The translations under genes and the position numbers were made by a program. Below are positions 26,118 to 32,329 of a stretch of 32,329 bases of DNA, piece after piece. The DNA comes from Synergistaceae bacterium (GTDB lineage Bacteria > Synergistota > Synergistia > Synergistales > Synergistaceae): positions 1 through 32,329 of the forward strand of contig JAITOL010000165.1 in NCBI GenBank assembly GCA_031289955.1. Reading direction: 5' to 3'. A model generated the notes under the pieces. The model did not search any database. It had not been told where the DNA came from and saw nothing but the letters and a program-made list of their open reading frames with translations. The number at the start of each line of letters is the position of its first letter. The stretch's first letter is position 1.

Positions 26118-26214
26118 AGCGACTTGGTCGCTTCCGAAATGTCACCGGGAATCCTATTCAGGATAGCAGTGCGACTCTTGTCTGTTAGTTGTGAATTCAC
26201 TGAGATATACTCAG
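26118..26214. other. chain of short hairpins between the regulator and the HNH gene
   Basis: Three further stem-loops follow: AGCGAC/GTCGCT (26118-26132, 3-base loop), ATCCT/AGGAT (26151-26164) and CTGAG/CTCAG (26200-26214). On the minus strand an uninterrupted frame of about 66 codons without a good start ends at 26045. I recognise no protein or RNA family; it may be the 3' remnant of an element tied to the restriction cassette. Confidence 0.3.
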
Positions 26215-26237
26215 CGTTTATTGTATAATGCTCATCT

Positions 26238-26948
26238 TCATTCTAAATATTCGCGTACCAGTTTCTTGATAGTTTTCTTTGCCTCTTCCATACCTGAAAG
26301 TCCTATCAGCCTTTTGTAATCCTCTATTTCATCGCCTGTGAATACTATGGAAATAATTCTCTGGTTATTACCGGCTATATGCCCATAATTTTCAGGATAT
26401 GCCCAGAAACATTTTGCGCAAAATGAAACATCCTTGATTTTCCAATTCTCACAATGTTCACATGTCCATGATTTAGCTCTATTTGCGGAGGGACACAATA
26501 ACATATACGCCTCGACATTGTCCTCATCCTGCTCTCCGCCAATTTCATATGGGATTCTATGATCGACCTGCAATAAATTTTCATCAACTGGTTCGTAATA
26601 AATAAAGCATTTTGCCCCATGCTTATCAATCAACGCCTGTTTCAATATTTTTGAAAGAGCAGTCCGACCAGCTACCTTTGATAACATATGTTTGACATCA
26701 CTTGGATCGCCAAGCTTATATGCTGCAATTTTTCTGCCATCACTACCTTCAATGCGATAAGTAATCAAAGGGATTCCGTACTCTCTAACATCGCGTACTG
26801 CCCTTGGAGGATGGTTATAGCCGTATAAATCCTTCAACTCTTGTGACGATATATAGCCATGTTTCAAAATATGCTGTATTACAGTTCGGGGGCGTTTTGC
26901 TTCTATAGAGTTCAATAAATCTAAAAACTCTTTGGGGTACTCGTTCAT
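26238..26948 (-). CDS. HNH-type restriction endonuclease
   Basis: Probable type II restriction enzyme, 236 residues. The beta-beta-alpha-metal (HNH) site is at about 120-165: LLQVDHRIPYEIGG with the catalytic His after Asp, then EDNVEAYMLLCPSANRAKSW. It is followed by a two-CxxC zinc ribbon (CEHC and CAKC). The N-terminal ~60 residues are wHTH-like (GYISSQELKDLYGYNHPPRAVRDVREYG). Its ATG overlaps the methylase stop by 4 bases, the tight coupling typical of a restriction-modification pair. Base composition is much more AT-rich than the flanks, indicating transfer. A standalone HNH nuclease is the alternative, but the methylase partner argues against it. Recognition sequence unknown. Confidence 0.85.
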   Translation of the reverse strand: MNEYPKEFLDLLNSIEAKRPRTVIQHILKHGYISSQELKDLYGYNHPPRAVRDVREYGIPLITYRIEGSDGRKIAAYKLGDPSDVKHMLSKVAGRTALSKILKQALIDKHGAKCFIYYEPVDENLLQVDHRIPYEIGGEQDEDNVEAYMLLCPSANRAKSWTCEHCENWKIKDVSFCAKCFWAYPENYGHIAGNNQRIISIVFTGDEIEDYKRLIGLSGMEEAKKTIKKLVREYLE

Positions 26949-27853
26949 ACAACACTCTCCAACAAAGTCAATTGTCTTTGTGTTATATCAATCGGCAATG
27001 ATAGATTTTGACTGATATATAATGCTTCATATGTTGTATGCCTTTTTCCCAACAACGTTGCTTGTGTTGATAAACCTGCGTCAAGAAGGATTTTTGTACA
27101 ATTCAGTTCTTGGGGCAACTCGGAACCATATTCTTTTTCACCACAAATTCCATCGTAGCTAATTATATAATCAACCTGATTGCGGTTGAGAACCGCAACT
27201 GCCGAGACAAATTCATCAAAGTTCACACCAGAAAAATAACGATTATCCCTCGTATTTGTAACTCCCTGATATGGGGGATCCATATAGACTAAATCGCCCG
27301 GCTTCGCAATTTCAAGAACCCTCCGATAGTCAAGAGCAGAAAATAAAACACGTCCCTTTAAAATATGGGAAATAGCATGGACATTAGTTGCTATAGTAGT
27401 GGGCTTTGTGCCATTTCGACGTTTATCAGGAGACTGATTAAAATTTCTGTTTTTTCCATATCTTACCGCTCCCTTTACGCATCGCGCCAGTAAATATAGC
27501 ATATTCTCAGCACTTTTGTCCCCCGCATTGAATAACTCTCTTATGTAATTAAAATGCTCTATGTGTCCATCAGGGAAATTGAATTGCTCCTCCCAAATTC
27601 TTTTATATTTATCAACGATTTCCGCGGGATTTTCTATCACAGTCTGTAATAGGCATACGATTGGCTCGTTCAAATCGTTTATGTGATATTCATTGGCACG
27701 TTTCTGGAAAGCAACCGCTATTGATATCGCCGCCATCCCCGAAAAAGGCTCAATCAGTCGATTGAACTTTTTAGGCATGTACCTAAGAATTTCAGAAGCA
27801 AGCATTCTTTTTGAGCCTTGATATTGTACAATATGCGGTATTCTCCCATTCAT
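26945..27853 (-). CDS. DNA adenine methylase (D12/Dam class)
   Basis: N6-adenine DNA methyltransferase of the D12 class, 302 residues, protecting host DNA from the neighbouring HNH nuclease. The AdoMet motif (I) is IEPFSGMAAISIA, preceded by the QYQGSKRMLA segment that replaces motif X in this class, and the catalytic motif IV is DPPYQG. A target-recognition region lies between them (about 70-190). I chose ATG 27853 with GAGGTGG just upstream rather than the overlapping GTG three codons earlier. It is the first gene of the cassette, AT-rich like its partner, and is preceded by a small palindrome in the promoter region. Confidence 0.92.
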   Translation of the reverse strand: MNGRIPHIVQYQGSKRMLASEILRYMPKKFNRLIEPFSGMAAISIAVAFQKRANEYHINDLNEPIVCLLQTVIENPAEIVDKYKRIWEEQFNFPDGHIEHFNYIRELFNAGDKSAENMLYLLARCVKGAVRYGKNRNFNQSPDKRRNGTKPTTIATNVHAISHILKGRVLFSALDYRRVLEIAKPGDLVYMDPPYQGVTNTRDNRYFSGVNFDEFVSAVAVLNRNQVDYIISYDGICGEKEYGSELPQELNCTKILLDAGLSTQATLLGKRHTTYEALYISQNLSLPIDITQRQLTLLESVV

Positions 27854-27904
27854 CTTATCCACCTCGTATCATCACAGAGACAACTAAAATTACCACTATA
27901 CGCA

Positions 27905-27921
27905 ATAGAAATACCTTCTAT
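27905..27921. promoter_or_regulatory. palindrome upstream of the restriction-modification operon
   Basis: ATAGAA (27905-27910) and TTCTAT (27916-27921) form a 17-base inverted repeat about 50 bases ahead of the methylase start in AT-rich DNA, flanked by CTATAC repeats. It could be an operator; no controller gene is seen in the cassette. Confidence 0.3.
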
Positions 27922-27976
27922 ACTAAGTAAAAGGCCTAAAAATTTCAAGTCATGACTCGCATTGGCGGAGCTGATG

Positions 27977-27997
27977 CGCCGCCCGATTCAGGCGGCG
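27977..27997 (-). terminator. GC hairpin at the plsC stop codon
   Basis: CGCCGCC (27977-27983) and GGCGGCG (27991-27997) form a perfect 7-bp stem with a 7-base loop that contains the plsC stop codon. No uridine tract follows on the minus strand, so it may slow or end transcription only weakly. Confidence 0.4.
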
Positions 27998-28626
27998 TCC
28001 CTCATCTTTAACATCGCGCCCAGTATGGAATCCAGCATGGCCTGACGGCGTTCCTTCTCGGGCATTTCGTCCGGGAAATCTTCGCGCGTTATCGGCGGCC
28101 CGAACGTCACGGAGATCCGATATGGCCGCGGGAAACGATGAAACAGCGGATACGCCTCGAACGAGCCCTCTATCCAGATCGGCACTATGGGCGCTCCGGT
28201 CTTCGACGCGATCAGGGAGACGCCTCCCTCAAAAGGAAGCAGGCTGCCGTCGGGCGTCCTCTCCCCCTCCGGAAAAATCAACACGCTGTACCCTTCCTTT
28301 ATAAAATTCATAACATCGCGCAGCAGGCTCGCGCCGCTGTTTTTGTTCTGCTGATTGACGGGAACCGCGCCGAGCGCGCCGAGCAGCGCGGCGAACGGAC
28401 GAAATTTAAAAAGACCGTCCCACGCGATAAACCGCAGAGGATTTGGAAACACCATGCCGATCGCCGGGGGGTCGAGATAACTTTCGTGGTTCGCCACGAG
28501 TATCACGGGAGAGTTTCCCCTGGAGACGAGAAACTCGCGAAGCTCTTTCATCCCCCTGATGGAAATGCGGTGATATATGAGGAAATATATCCGGAATAAA
28601 ATCTGAGCGATCCAGTAGACCATCAT
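27988..28626 (-). CDS. plsC: 1-acyl-sn-glycerol-3-phosphate acyltransferase
   Basis: Lysophospholipid acyltransferase of the PlsC family at the inner membrane, adding the second acyl chain to make phosphatidic acid. The 212-residue protein has one N-terminal hydrophobic helix (about 3-18), the catalytic NHESYLDP (HxxxxD), the glycerophosphate-binding FPEGERT, and VPIWIEGS. Length is typical for the short bacterial form. Two adjacent ATGs are possible; the second (28623) sits better relative to GGGGGG. It is divergent from ptb and separated from the restriction cassette by a hairpin. Confidence 0.92.
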   Translation of the reverse strand: MMVYWIAQILFRIYFLIYHRISIRGMKELREFLVSRGNSPVILVANHESYLDPPAIGMVFPNPLRFIAWDGLFKFRPFAALLGALGAVPVNQQNKNSGASLLRDVMNFIKEGYSVLIFPEGERTPDGSLLPFEGGVSLIASKTGAPIVPIWIEGSFEAYPLFHRFPRPYRISVTFGPPITREDFPDEMPEKERRQAMLDSILGAMLKMRDAA

Positions 28627-28685
28627 GATCCCCCCATAAACTAGAACTGCGTCTATTTTACTACACGCCGCGACTCATTCGCCGT

Positions 28686-28714
28686 TTGACGCCGTTAAAA
28701 TTCTCTCCGATTAT
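28686..28714 (+). promoter_or_regulatory. putative ptb promoter
   Basis: TTGACG (28686-28691), a 17-base spacer and GATTAT (28709-28714), leaving a leader of about 80 bases before ptb. The -35 is good, the -10 moderate. Confidence 0.45.
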
Positions 28715-28799
28715 CTGTTTCTGAAAACGCGCTCATTATGGTACTATTTTGACAGTCTGAAATTCCAAACCATCGATAATTCAGGGAGGTATGAATGTA

Positions 28800-29723
28800 A
28801 TGAAGCAACTGCGCACTCTCACCGACATGCTCCAACACGCGCGCACCGTAGGGCCGATGACGATCAGCGTGGCCTGCGCGGCCGACGCGGACGTTCTGCA
28901 GGCCGTCGACGCCGCCAGAAAAGAAGGGGTCGCCAACGCGATATTGGTCGGCAACGCGGACAAGATAGCGGAAGCGGCCCGCCTCAATTCGATCGATCCG
29001 GGAAACTTCGAGATACTGGACGAAAAGGGCGGCGAGGCGGACGCGGCGCTAAAGGCGGTGGAACTCGTGTCGTCCGGCAAGGCTCAGATATTGATGAAGG
29101 GAATGCTTCATACCGACAACTTCCTTCGCGGCGTCCTGAACAAGGAAAAGGGGCTCCGCTCGGGGAGCGTCATCTCTCACGTCTATTTACACCAGGTTGA
29201 GGGCTACGACAGGATCATCTTCATCACGGACGGGGCGTTCATCCCCTCCCCAGACCTTCCCACGAAAGCCAAGATCATCGACAACGTGGCGAGGTTCGCC
29301 CACTCGTTCGGCATAGAGACGCCGAAGGTCGCGGTGTTGGCGGCCGTCGAGGTCGTAAACGCCGACATGCCGGCAACGCTCGACGCGGCCGCTCTGACCC
29401 AGATGAACCGCCGCGGCCAGATAAAGGGCTGTGTTGTGGACGGCCCGCTGGCGCTCGACAACGCGGTTTCGGAGCTGTCGGCGAAGCACAAGGGCATAGT
29501 GTCCGACGTGGCGGGAAAGGCCGACATACTGCTCGTGCCCAACATCGAAAGCGGCAATATCCTGGCGAAGTCCATCGTCTACTTCGCGCCGAACAAGACG
29601 GCCGGAATAGTGCTCGGCGCAAAAGCGCCGATAGTCCTCACCAGCAGGGCCGACTCGGCGGAGGCCAAGACGTTCTCCATAGCGGCCGCCGTGGTCTGGG
29701 CCGCATACCAGAAAAACAAGTAA
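28800..29723 (+). CDS. ptb: phosphate butyryltransferase
   Basis: Cytoplasmic acyltransferase of the Ptb/Pta family, exchanging CoA for phosphate on butyryl-CoA (or branched acyl-CoA) so that a kinase can make ATP. The 307-residue protein matches Ptb length and shows ILVGNADKI, QILMKGMLHTDNFLRGVLN, the HVYLHQVEGYDRIIFITDGAF segment, and ILLVPNIESGNILAKSIVYF near the end. I chose the second ATG (28800), nine bases after AGGGAGGT; the ATG at 28791 directly abuts that site. The following gene is a butyrate-kinase homologue, the usual partner, but its active site looks degenerate. Pta activity on acetyl-CoA is a possible alternative. Confidence 0.9.
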   Translation: MKQLRTLTDMLQHARTVGPMTISVACAADADVLQAVDAARKEGVANAILVGNADKIAEAARLNSIDPGNFEILDEKGGEADAALKAVELVSSGKAQILMKGMLHTDNFLRGVLNKEKGLRSGSVISHVYLHQVEGYDRIIFITDGAFIPSPDLPTKAKIIDNVARFAHSFGIETPKVAVLAAVEVVNADMPATLDAAALTQMNRRGQIKGCVVDGPLALDNAVSELSAKHKGIVSDVAGKADILLVPNIESGNILAKSIVYFAPNKTAGIVLGAKAPIVLTSRADSAEAKTFSIAAAVVWAAYQKNK

Positions 29724-29733
29724 AACAGCTCGG

Positions 29734-29761
29734 GGGGAGGTCGCGCGACGCCGGCCTCCCC
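29734..29761 (+). promoter_or_regulatory. strong hairpin holding the only SD-like sequence before the kinase homologue
   Basis: GGGGAGGTCG (29734-29743) pairs with CGGCCTCCCC (29752-29761) over ten positions including one G-T wobble, with an 8-base loop. The left arm contains the only GGAGG near the next gene. It may sequester ribosome binding or protect the upstream mRNA; no uridine run follows, so a terminator is less likely. Confidence 0.5.
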
Positions 29762-29774
29762 TATATATACGACT

Positions 29775-30866
29775 GTGAAGATATTCACTCTCATTCCAAA
29801 GGCATCCGCCACAGAAATAGCGGTTTTCGAAAACGACGAGGCGATATTCAGCAAAACGATAGCCCACGTCCCGTCGGAATTCGCCGCGCTCCGGACCCCT
29901 CCGGAGCAGGGACAATACCGCTTCAACGCCATAATCGAGGCCGTAACGGCGTCTGATTTCGACATGAAGGACGTCGGAGTCGTCATCACAGAGATCGCCT
30001 CCCGCAGACTGCCGGCCGGAATATATATGATAGACGACTCCATCACCGCCATTCTGGCGGAAAACATGATAGATGAAAACCAGCACAGATCCGGCGTGTT
30101 TGCGGCGCTCCTCGTGAGCCGGCACATAGGCGGCAATCACGACGTGGAGTGTATGCCGCTCGTCGTGGAGCCCATAATCATAAGCGAAATAATGCCGGAA
30201 GCCGCCATCAGCGGTCTGAAGGGAATAACGCGCGAACCCGTGTGCAACACTTTATCGCACAGGACGGCCGCGTCCCACTACTCTCACTACGAGAAGGGCA
30301 GCGGCCTGAACGACGCGCGCGTGGTGGCCGTCCATCTGGGCAACGAGATTAGCGTCGGAGCGTACGACATGGGCAGGCTGCTCGACAGCAACAGCCCCCA
30401 GGATGGAGAGGGGCCGTTTTCCCCGTTCACGAGCGGAACCTTGCCTGCTAACTCGCTCATAGACCTCTGCTACTCCGGAAGATACGATATGGACGAGACC
30501 CTCAGGATAATATCGTCCGAAAGCGGGCTTTCCGCCTATCTGGACGACGCGTCGCTGCCGGCCGTAATGAAGGCATACAGGGCAGGGCACAGGAAAACGA
30601 TTTTCATGGTGAAAGCGATGGCATACAAGACCGCGCGGGAGATAGGCGCGAAAGCCGCCGCGCTCTCCGGCAGCGTGGAGGCCATACTGCTCACCGGCCC
30701 ATGGGCGGTTTTTGAAGAATTCACGCGCGAAATATCGTCCCGCGTCGAGTGGATAGCGCCGGTGCGCAACTACGCGCTGGAAGGCGAAATGAAACAGCTC
30801 GCCCGGGCGGCGGCGGAAGTTTATAAAGGCAACGTCAAAATAAAACTGTACGGCCTGGATTGCTGA
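29775..30866 (+). CDS. butyrate kinase homologue with degenerate active site
   Basis: ASKHA-fold acyl kinase relative, 363 residues, full length for butyrate kinase. Clearly conserved: HLG (187-189), ISVGA, DGEGPFSP (210-217), SG.LP (220-224) and the C-terminal IAPV pattern. Yet the N-terminal phosphate motif NPGSTSTK is replaced by IPKASATE, GRGG is replaced around 70-78 (ITEIASRR), the HLGGG glycines become HLGNE, the catalytic DP aspartate region reads VVEPI (E132), and LTGGIA becomes LTGPWA. These changes suggest lost or altered kinase activity. The GTG start has no nearby ribosome site, only a hairpin upstream. It follows ptb by 51 bases on the same strand. It may be a regulatory subunit, a pseudo-enzyme, or have another substrate. 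Confidence 0.85.
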   Translation: MKIFTLIPKASATEIAVFENDEAIFSKTIAHVPSEFAALRTPPEQGQYRFNAIIEAVTASDFDMKDVGVVITEIASRRLPAGIYMIDDSITAILAENMIDENQHRSGVFAALLVSRHIGGNHDVECMPLVVEPIIISEIMPEAAISGLKGITREPVCNTLSHRTAASHYSHYEKGSGLNDARVVAVHLGNEISVGAYDMGRLLDSNSPQDGEGPFSPFTSGTLPANSLIDLCYSGRYDMDETLRIISSESGLSAYLDDASLPAVMKAYRAGHRKTIFMVKAMAYKTAREIGAKAAALSGSVEAILLTGPWAVFEEFTREISSRVEWIAPVRNYALEGEMKQLARAAAEVYKGNVKIKLYGLDC

Positions 30867-30955
30867 GGACGGTCGCCGAATTAAACATTCCCCCTGCGGG
30901 ACTCCATTCAAAATGGCATTTGGCCCGGCATTACGGGAGCTTTGCGATTTGAAAT

Positions 30956-30984
30956 TTGCCCTATCCGAAATTATATGGTATTAT
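30956..30984 (+). promoter_or_regulatory. putative promoter of the M23 peptidase gene
   Basis: TTGCCC (30956-30961), a 17-base spacer and TATTAT (30979-30984) with an upstream TGG giving an extended -10. The gene starts about 49 bases later. Confidence 0.5.
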
Positions 30985-31032
30985 CACAAAACGTTACCGC
31001 AAAACGCGGTTGTGTAGCAAAGGGGGTATTTC

Positions 31033-31953
31033 ATGCTTTCAAGAGATCACTCGAGCGCCCAATGCGCGTCACATTTCAGGACCGGGGTCGCCTCATTCAG
31101 TTTCGCCACGCTGCTTTTCCTATCGACACTGCTCGCGGGAACATCCTCCGCTGACATAAATCCGGCGCACAGAGCCCTTGATATAGCGGCCTCATTGCCA
31201 CAGCGTCACGCGCCGCCGCCCGCTCCCGCCCGCAACGACATCGCACAGACCGCGGAAGCCACATTATCGTCGGTCATGGGGATAATCGACGTGATGAAGC
31301 AGGCACAGGAAGTGACAGCGATGCTTCCTTCAAAGGAGCGCGCCCTGCCGCCATCCCCGAAGACGGACGTCGACATAGCTCTCGGATTCGCAACGCGTTT
31401 GCCGGATTTCCCATCACCATCCCCGGCTAAAAAACTTGAGCCCTCAAAGCCCTCGGCCTCGTCCATTCCGGCAGCACAGCCCGGAGCTTCGAAGATAGCG
31501 CCATTGCCTACATCCCAACAACTTATCTGGCCCGCGGACGGATTGATATACTCCGCTTTCAACGCGACGAGGGGCAGCAGGAAAAGGCACGGCGCAATAG
31601 ACATCGTCACACAGAAGGGCACTCCGATAGCGGCGGCGGCGGACGGCATAGTGTCGGTCGCGGCGAACGGAGGCAAGAACTTCAGCGGCTATGGCAAGAC
31701 GGTCATTCTCGACCACGGCAATGGACTTTACACGGTATACGCCCACTGCGACTCGATCATAGTCAAGATGGGACAGAAAATCCGGCAGGGAGAATATATA
31801 GCCACAGTTGGACGCACAGGCAGAGCGACGACGGATCACGTCCACTTCGAGGTTCGCATAGCCGGCCAGAAACACGATCCCCTGGCCTACCTCCCATCGA
31901 GGCCGGAGATGGTTAAAGCGACGAACTACCATTCCCCGGGGAAGAAAAAATAA
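31033..31953 (+). CDS. secreted M23 family (LytM-type) metallopeptidase
   Basis: Cell-wall endopeptidase or divisome activator of the LytM/M23 family, 306 residues. A signal-peptide-like hydrophobic segment (about 18-38, VASFSFATLLFLSTLLAGTSSA, cited here only as its end LLAGTSSA) precedes a proline/alanine-rich linker (about 60-160). The peptidase domain (about 163-290) has the zinc ligands RHGAID (H and D) and HVHFEV (HxH), with the usual GTPIAAAADG and GNGLYTVYAHCD. All zinc residues are present, so it should be active, unlike EnvC/NlpD-type degenerate forms. AAAGGGGG seven bases upstream fixes the ATG. It is a single gene ended by a bidirectional hairpin. Confidence 0.93.
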   Translation: MLSRDHSSAQCASHFRTGVASFSFATLLFLSTLLAGTSSADINPAHRALDIAASLPQRHAPPPAPARNDIAQTAEATLSSVMGIIDVMKQAQEVTAMLPSKERALPPSPKTDVDIALGFATRLPDFPSPSPAKKLEPSKPSASSIPAAQPGASKIAPLPTSQQLIWPADGLIYSAFNATRGSRKRHGAIDIVTQKGTPIAAAADGIVSVAANGGKNFSGYGKTVILDHGNGLYTVYAHCDSIIVKMGQKIRQGEYIATVGRTGRATTDHVHFEVRIAGQKHDPLAYLPSRPEMVKATNYHSPGKKK

Positions 31954-31984
31954 TTTCACCCGGCCGGCAATCTGTTGAAAATTT

Positions 31985-32017
31985 AAGAACCCCTTCCGTA
32001 TCGGGCAAGGGGTTCTT
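31985..32017. terminator. bidirectional terminator between the M23 peptidase and gpt
   Basis: AAGAACCCCTT (31985-31995) and AAGGGGTTCTT (32007-32017) form a perfect 11-bp stem with an 11-base loop between convergent genes. On the minus strand TAAATTTT follows; on the plus strand the T-run is short. Confidence 0.7.
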
Positions 32018-32040
32018 GTTGGCGATACCGATCGCTAGAA

Positions 32041-32329
32041 TCAGAGCGAATCGGCTATGGGGGCAACGAACGTCGTCGTCGGAAACGAATCCCACGGAAA
32101 GAGTATCCACGTGTCCTGGCTCACTTCCGTTATGAACGTGTCGACTATGGGGCGTCCCTCCGGTTTTGCGTAGACTGCGGCGAAGTGTATCGCGGGAAAC
32201 ATCTTCCGCGCCTCGCGCGCCGTTCGCCCCGTATCGACGAGATCGTCGATGACGAGCCATGTGGAATCCATATCCGCGAGATCCGGACGTTTCAATACAT
32301 CCACCCTGCCGCTCTGGCTGCGGAGCGTG
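32041..32329 (-). CDS. gpt: xanthine-guanine phosphoribosyltransferase, 3' part
   Basis: C-terminal 95 or so residues of a purine phosphoribosyltransferase; the gene runs off the right edge, so its start is not in the window. The PRPP loop [12 protein letters not shown] and the downstream [16 protein letters not shown] and [10 protein letters not shown] segments match the Gpt (XGPRT) family of enterics closely, where the last aromatic residue stacks on the purine. It salvages guanine and xanthine to nucleotides in the cytoplasm. It converges on the M23 gene across a strong terminator. Confidence 0.88.
   Translation of the reverse strand, partial: TLRSQSGRVDVLKRPDLADMDSTWLVIDDLVDTGRTAREARKMFPAIHFAAVYAKPEGRPIVDTFITEVSQDTWILFPWDSFPTTTFVAPIADSL

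Noticed and set aside
28752-28776. TTGACA upstream of ptb with GATAAT
   Set aside because: The spacing is 20 bases, outside the usual range, and would place the start at the ribosome site; the promoter at 28686-28714 fits better.
1-32329. tRNA, rRNA, CRISPR array, complete insertion sequence
   Set aside because: No cloverleaf with CCA end, no rRNA-like sequence, no regularly spaced repeats and no transposase with terminal repeats were seen by reading both strands.

Overview
This is a GC-rich chromosomal window from what looks like a diderm anaerobe, most likely a member of Synergistota; that is inference from gene content, not a search result. Three things point there. The block xerC-hslV-hslU-codY is the gene order known from Firmicutes. 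A KdnB-like octulosonate oxidase and a nucleotide-sugar dehydratase suggest a lipopolysaccharide-type surface. An ornithine-racemase-like enzyme, phosphate butyryltransferase and flavodoxin fit amino-acid fermentation. Non-ATG starts (TTG, GTG) with strong Shine-Dalgarno (SD) sites are common.

Layout. 1-3.1 kb: glyQ-glyS (minus). 3.2-6.4 kb: a MATE exporter, a KdnB-like iron alcohol dehydrogenase, and the manganese exporter mntP. 6.4-8.9 kb: a prepilin peptidase with a small membrane partner, a tautomerase, and a flavodoxin behind a strong promoter that overlaps an inverted repeat. 8.9-12.9 kb: xerC-hslV-hslU-codY (minus), followed by a decayed L-serine dehydratase remnant. 13.0-15.3 kb: an N-terminally short Rpn-type nuclease fragment and cbiA. 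15.3-20.4 kb: a three-gene signalling operon, FIST sensor - hybrid histidine kinase - receiver/HD-GYP. 20.5-24.1 kb: a UDP-GlcNAc 4,6-dehydratase-type membrane protein, an unrecognised acidic protein, and two coupled membrane genes. 24.2-26.0 kb: an alanine/ornithine racemase family gene and a DtxR/MntR-type regulator. 26.0-27.9 kb: an AT-rich restriction-modification cassette (D12 adenine methylase plus HNH endonuclease) beside a structured non-coding segment. 28.0-30.9 kb: plsC, ptb and a butyrate-kinase homologue lacking most catalytic motifs. 31.0-32.3 kb: a secreted M23 peptidase and the 3' end of gpt.

How the genes fit together. CodY (GTP and branched-chain amino-acid sensing in Firmicutes) sits in the protease operon; a weak CodY-like box overlaps the MATE start. 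The FIST/kinase/HD-GYP set forms a probable complete phosphorelay ending in cyclic-di-GMP turnover. Ptb would make butyryl-phosphate (or a related acyl-phosphate), but the adjacent kinase homologue looks catalytically impaired; this is the most unusual protein-level observation here. No rRNA, tRNA, CRISPR array or intact insertion sequence was seen.
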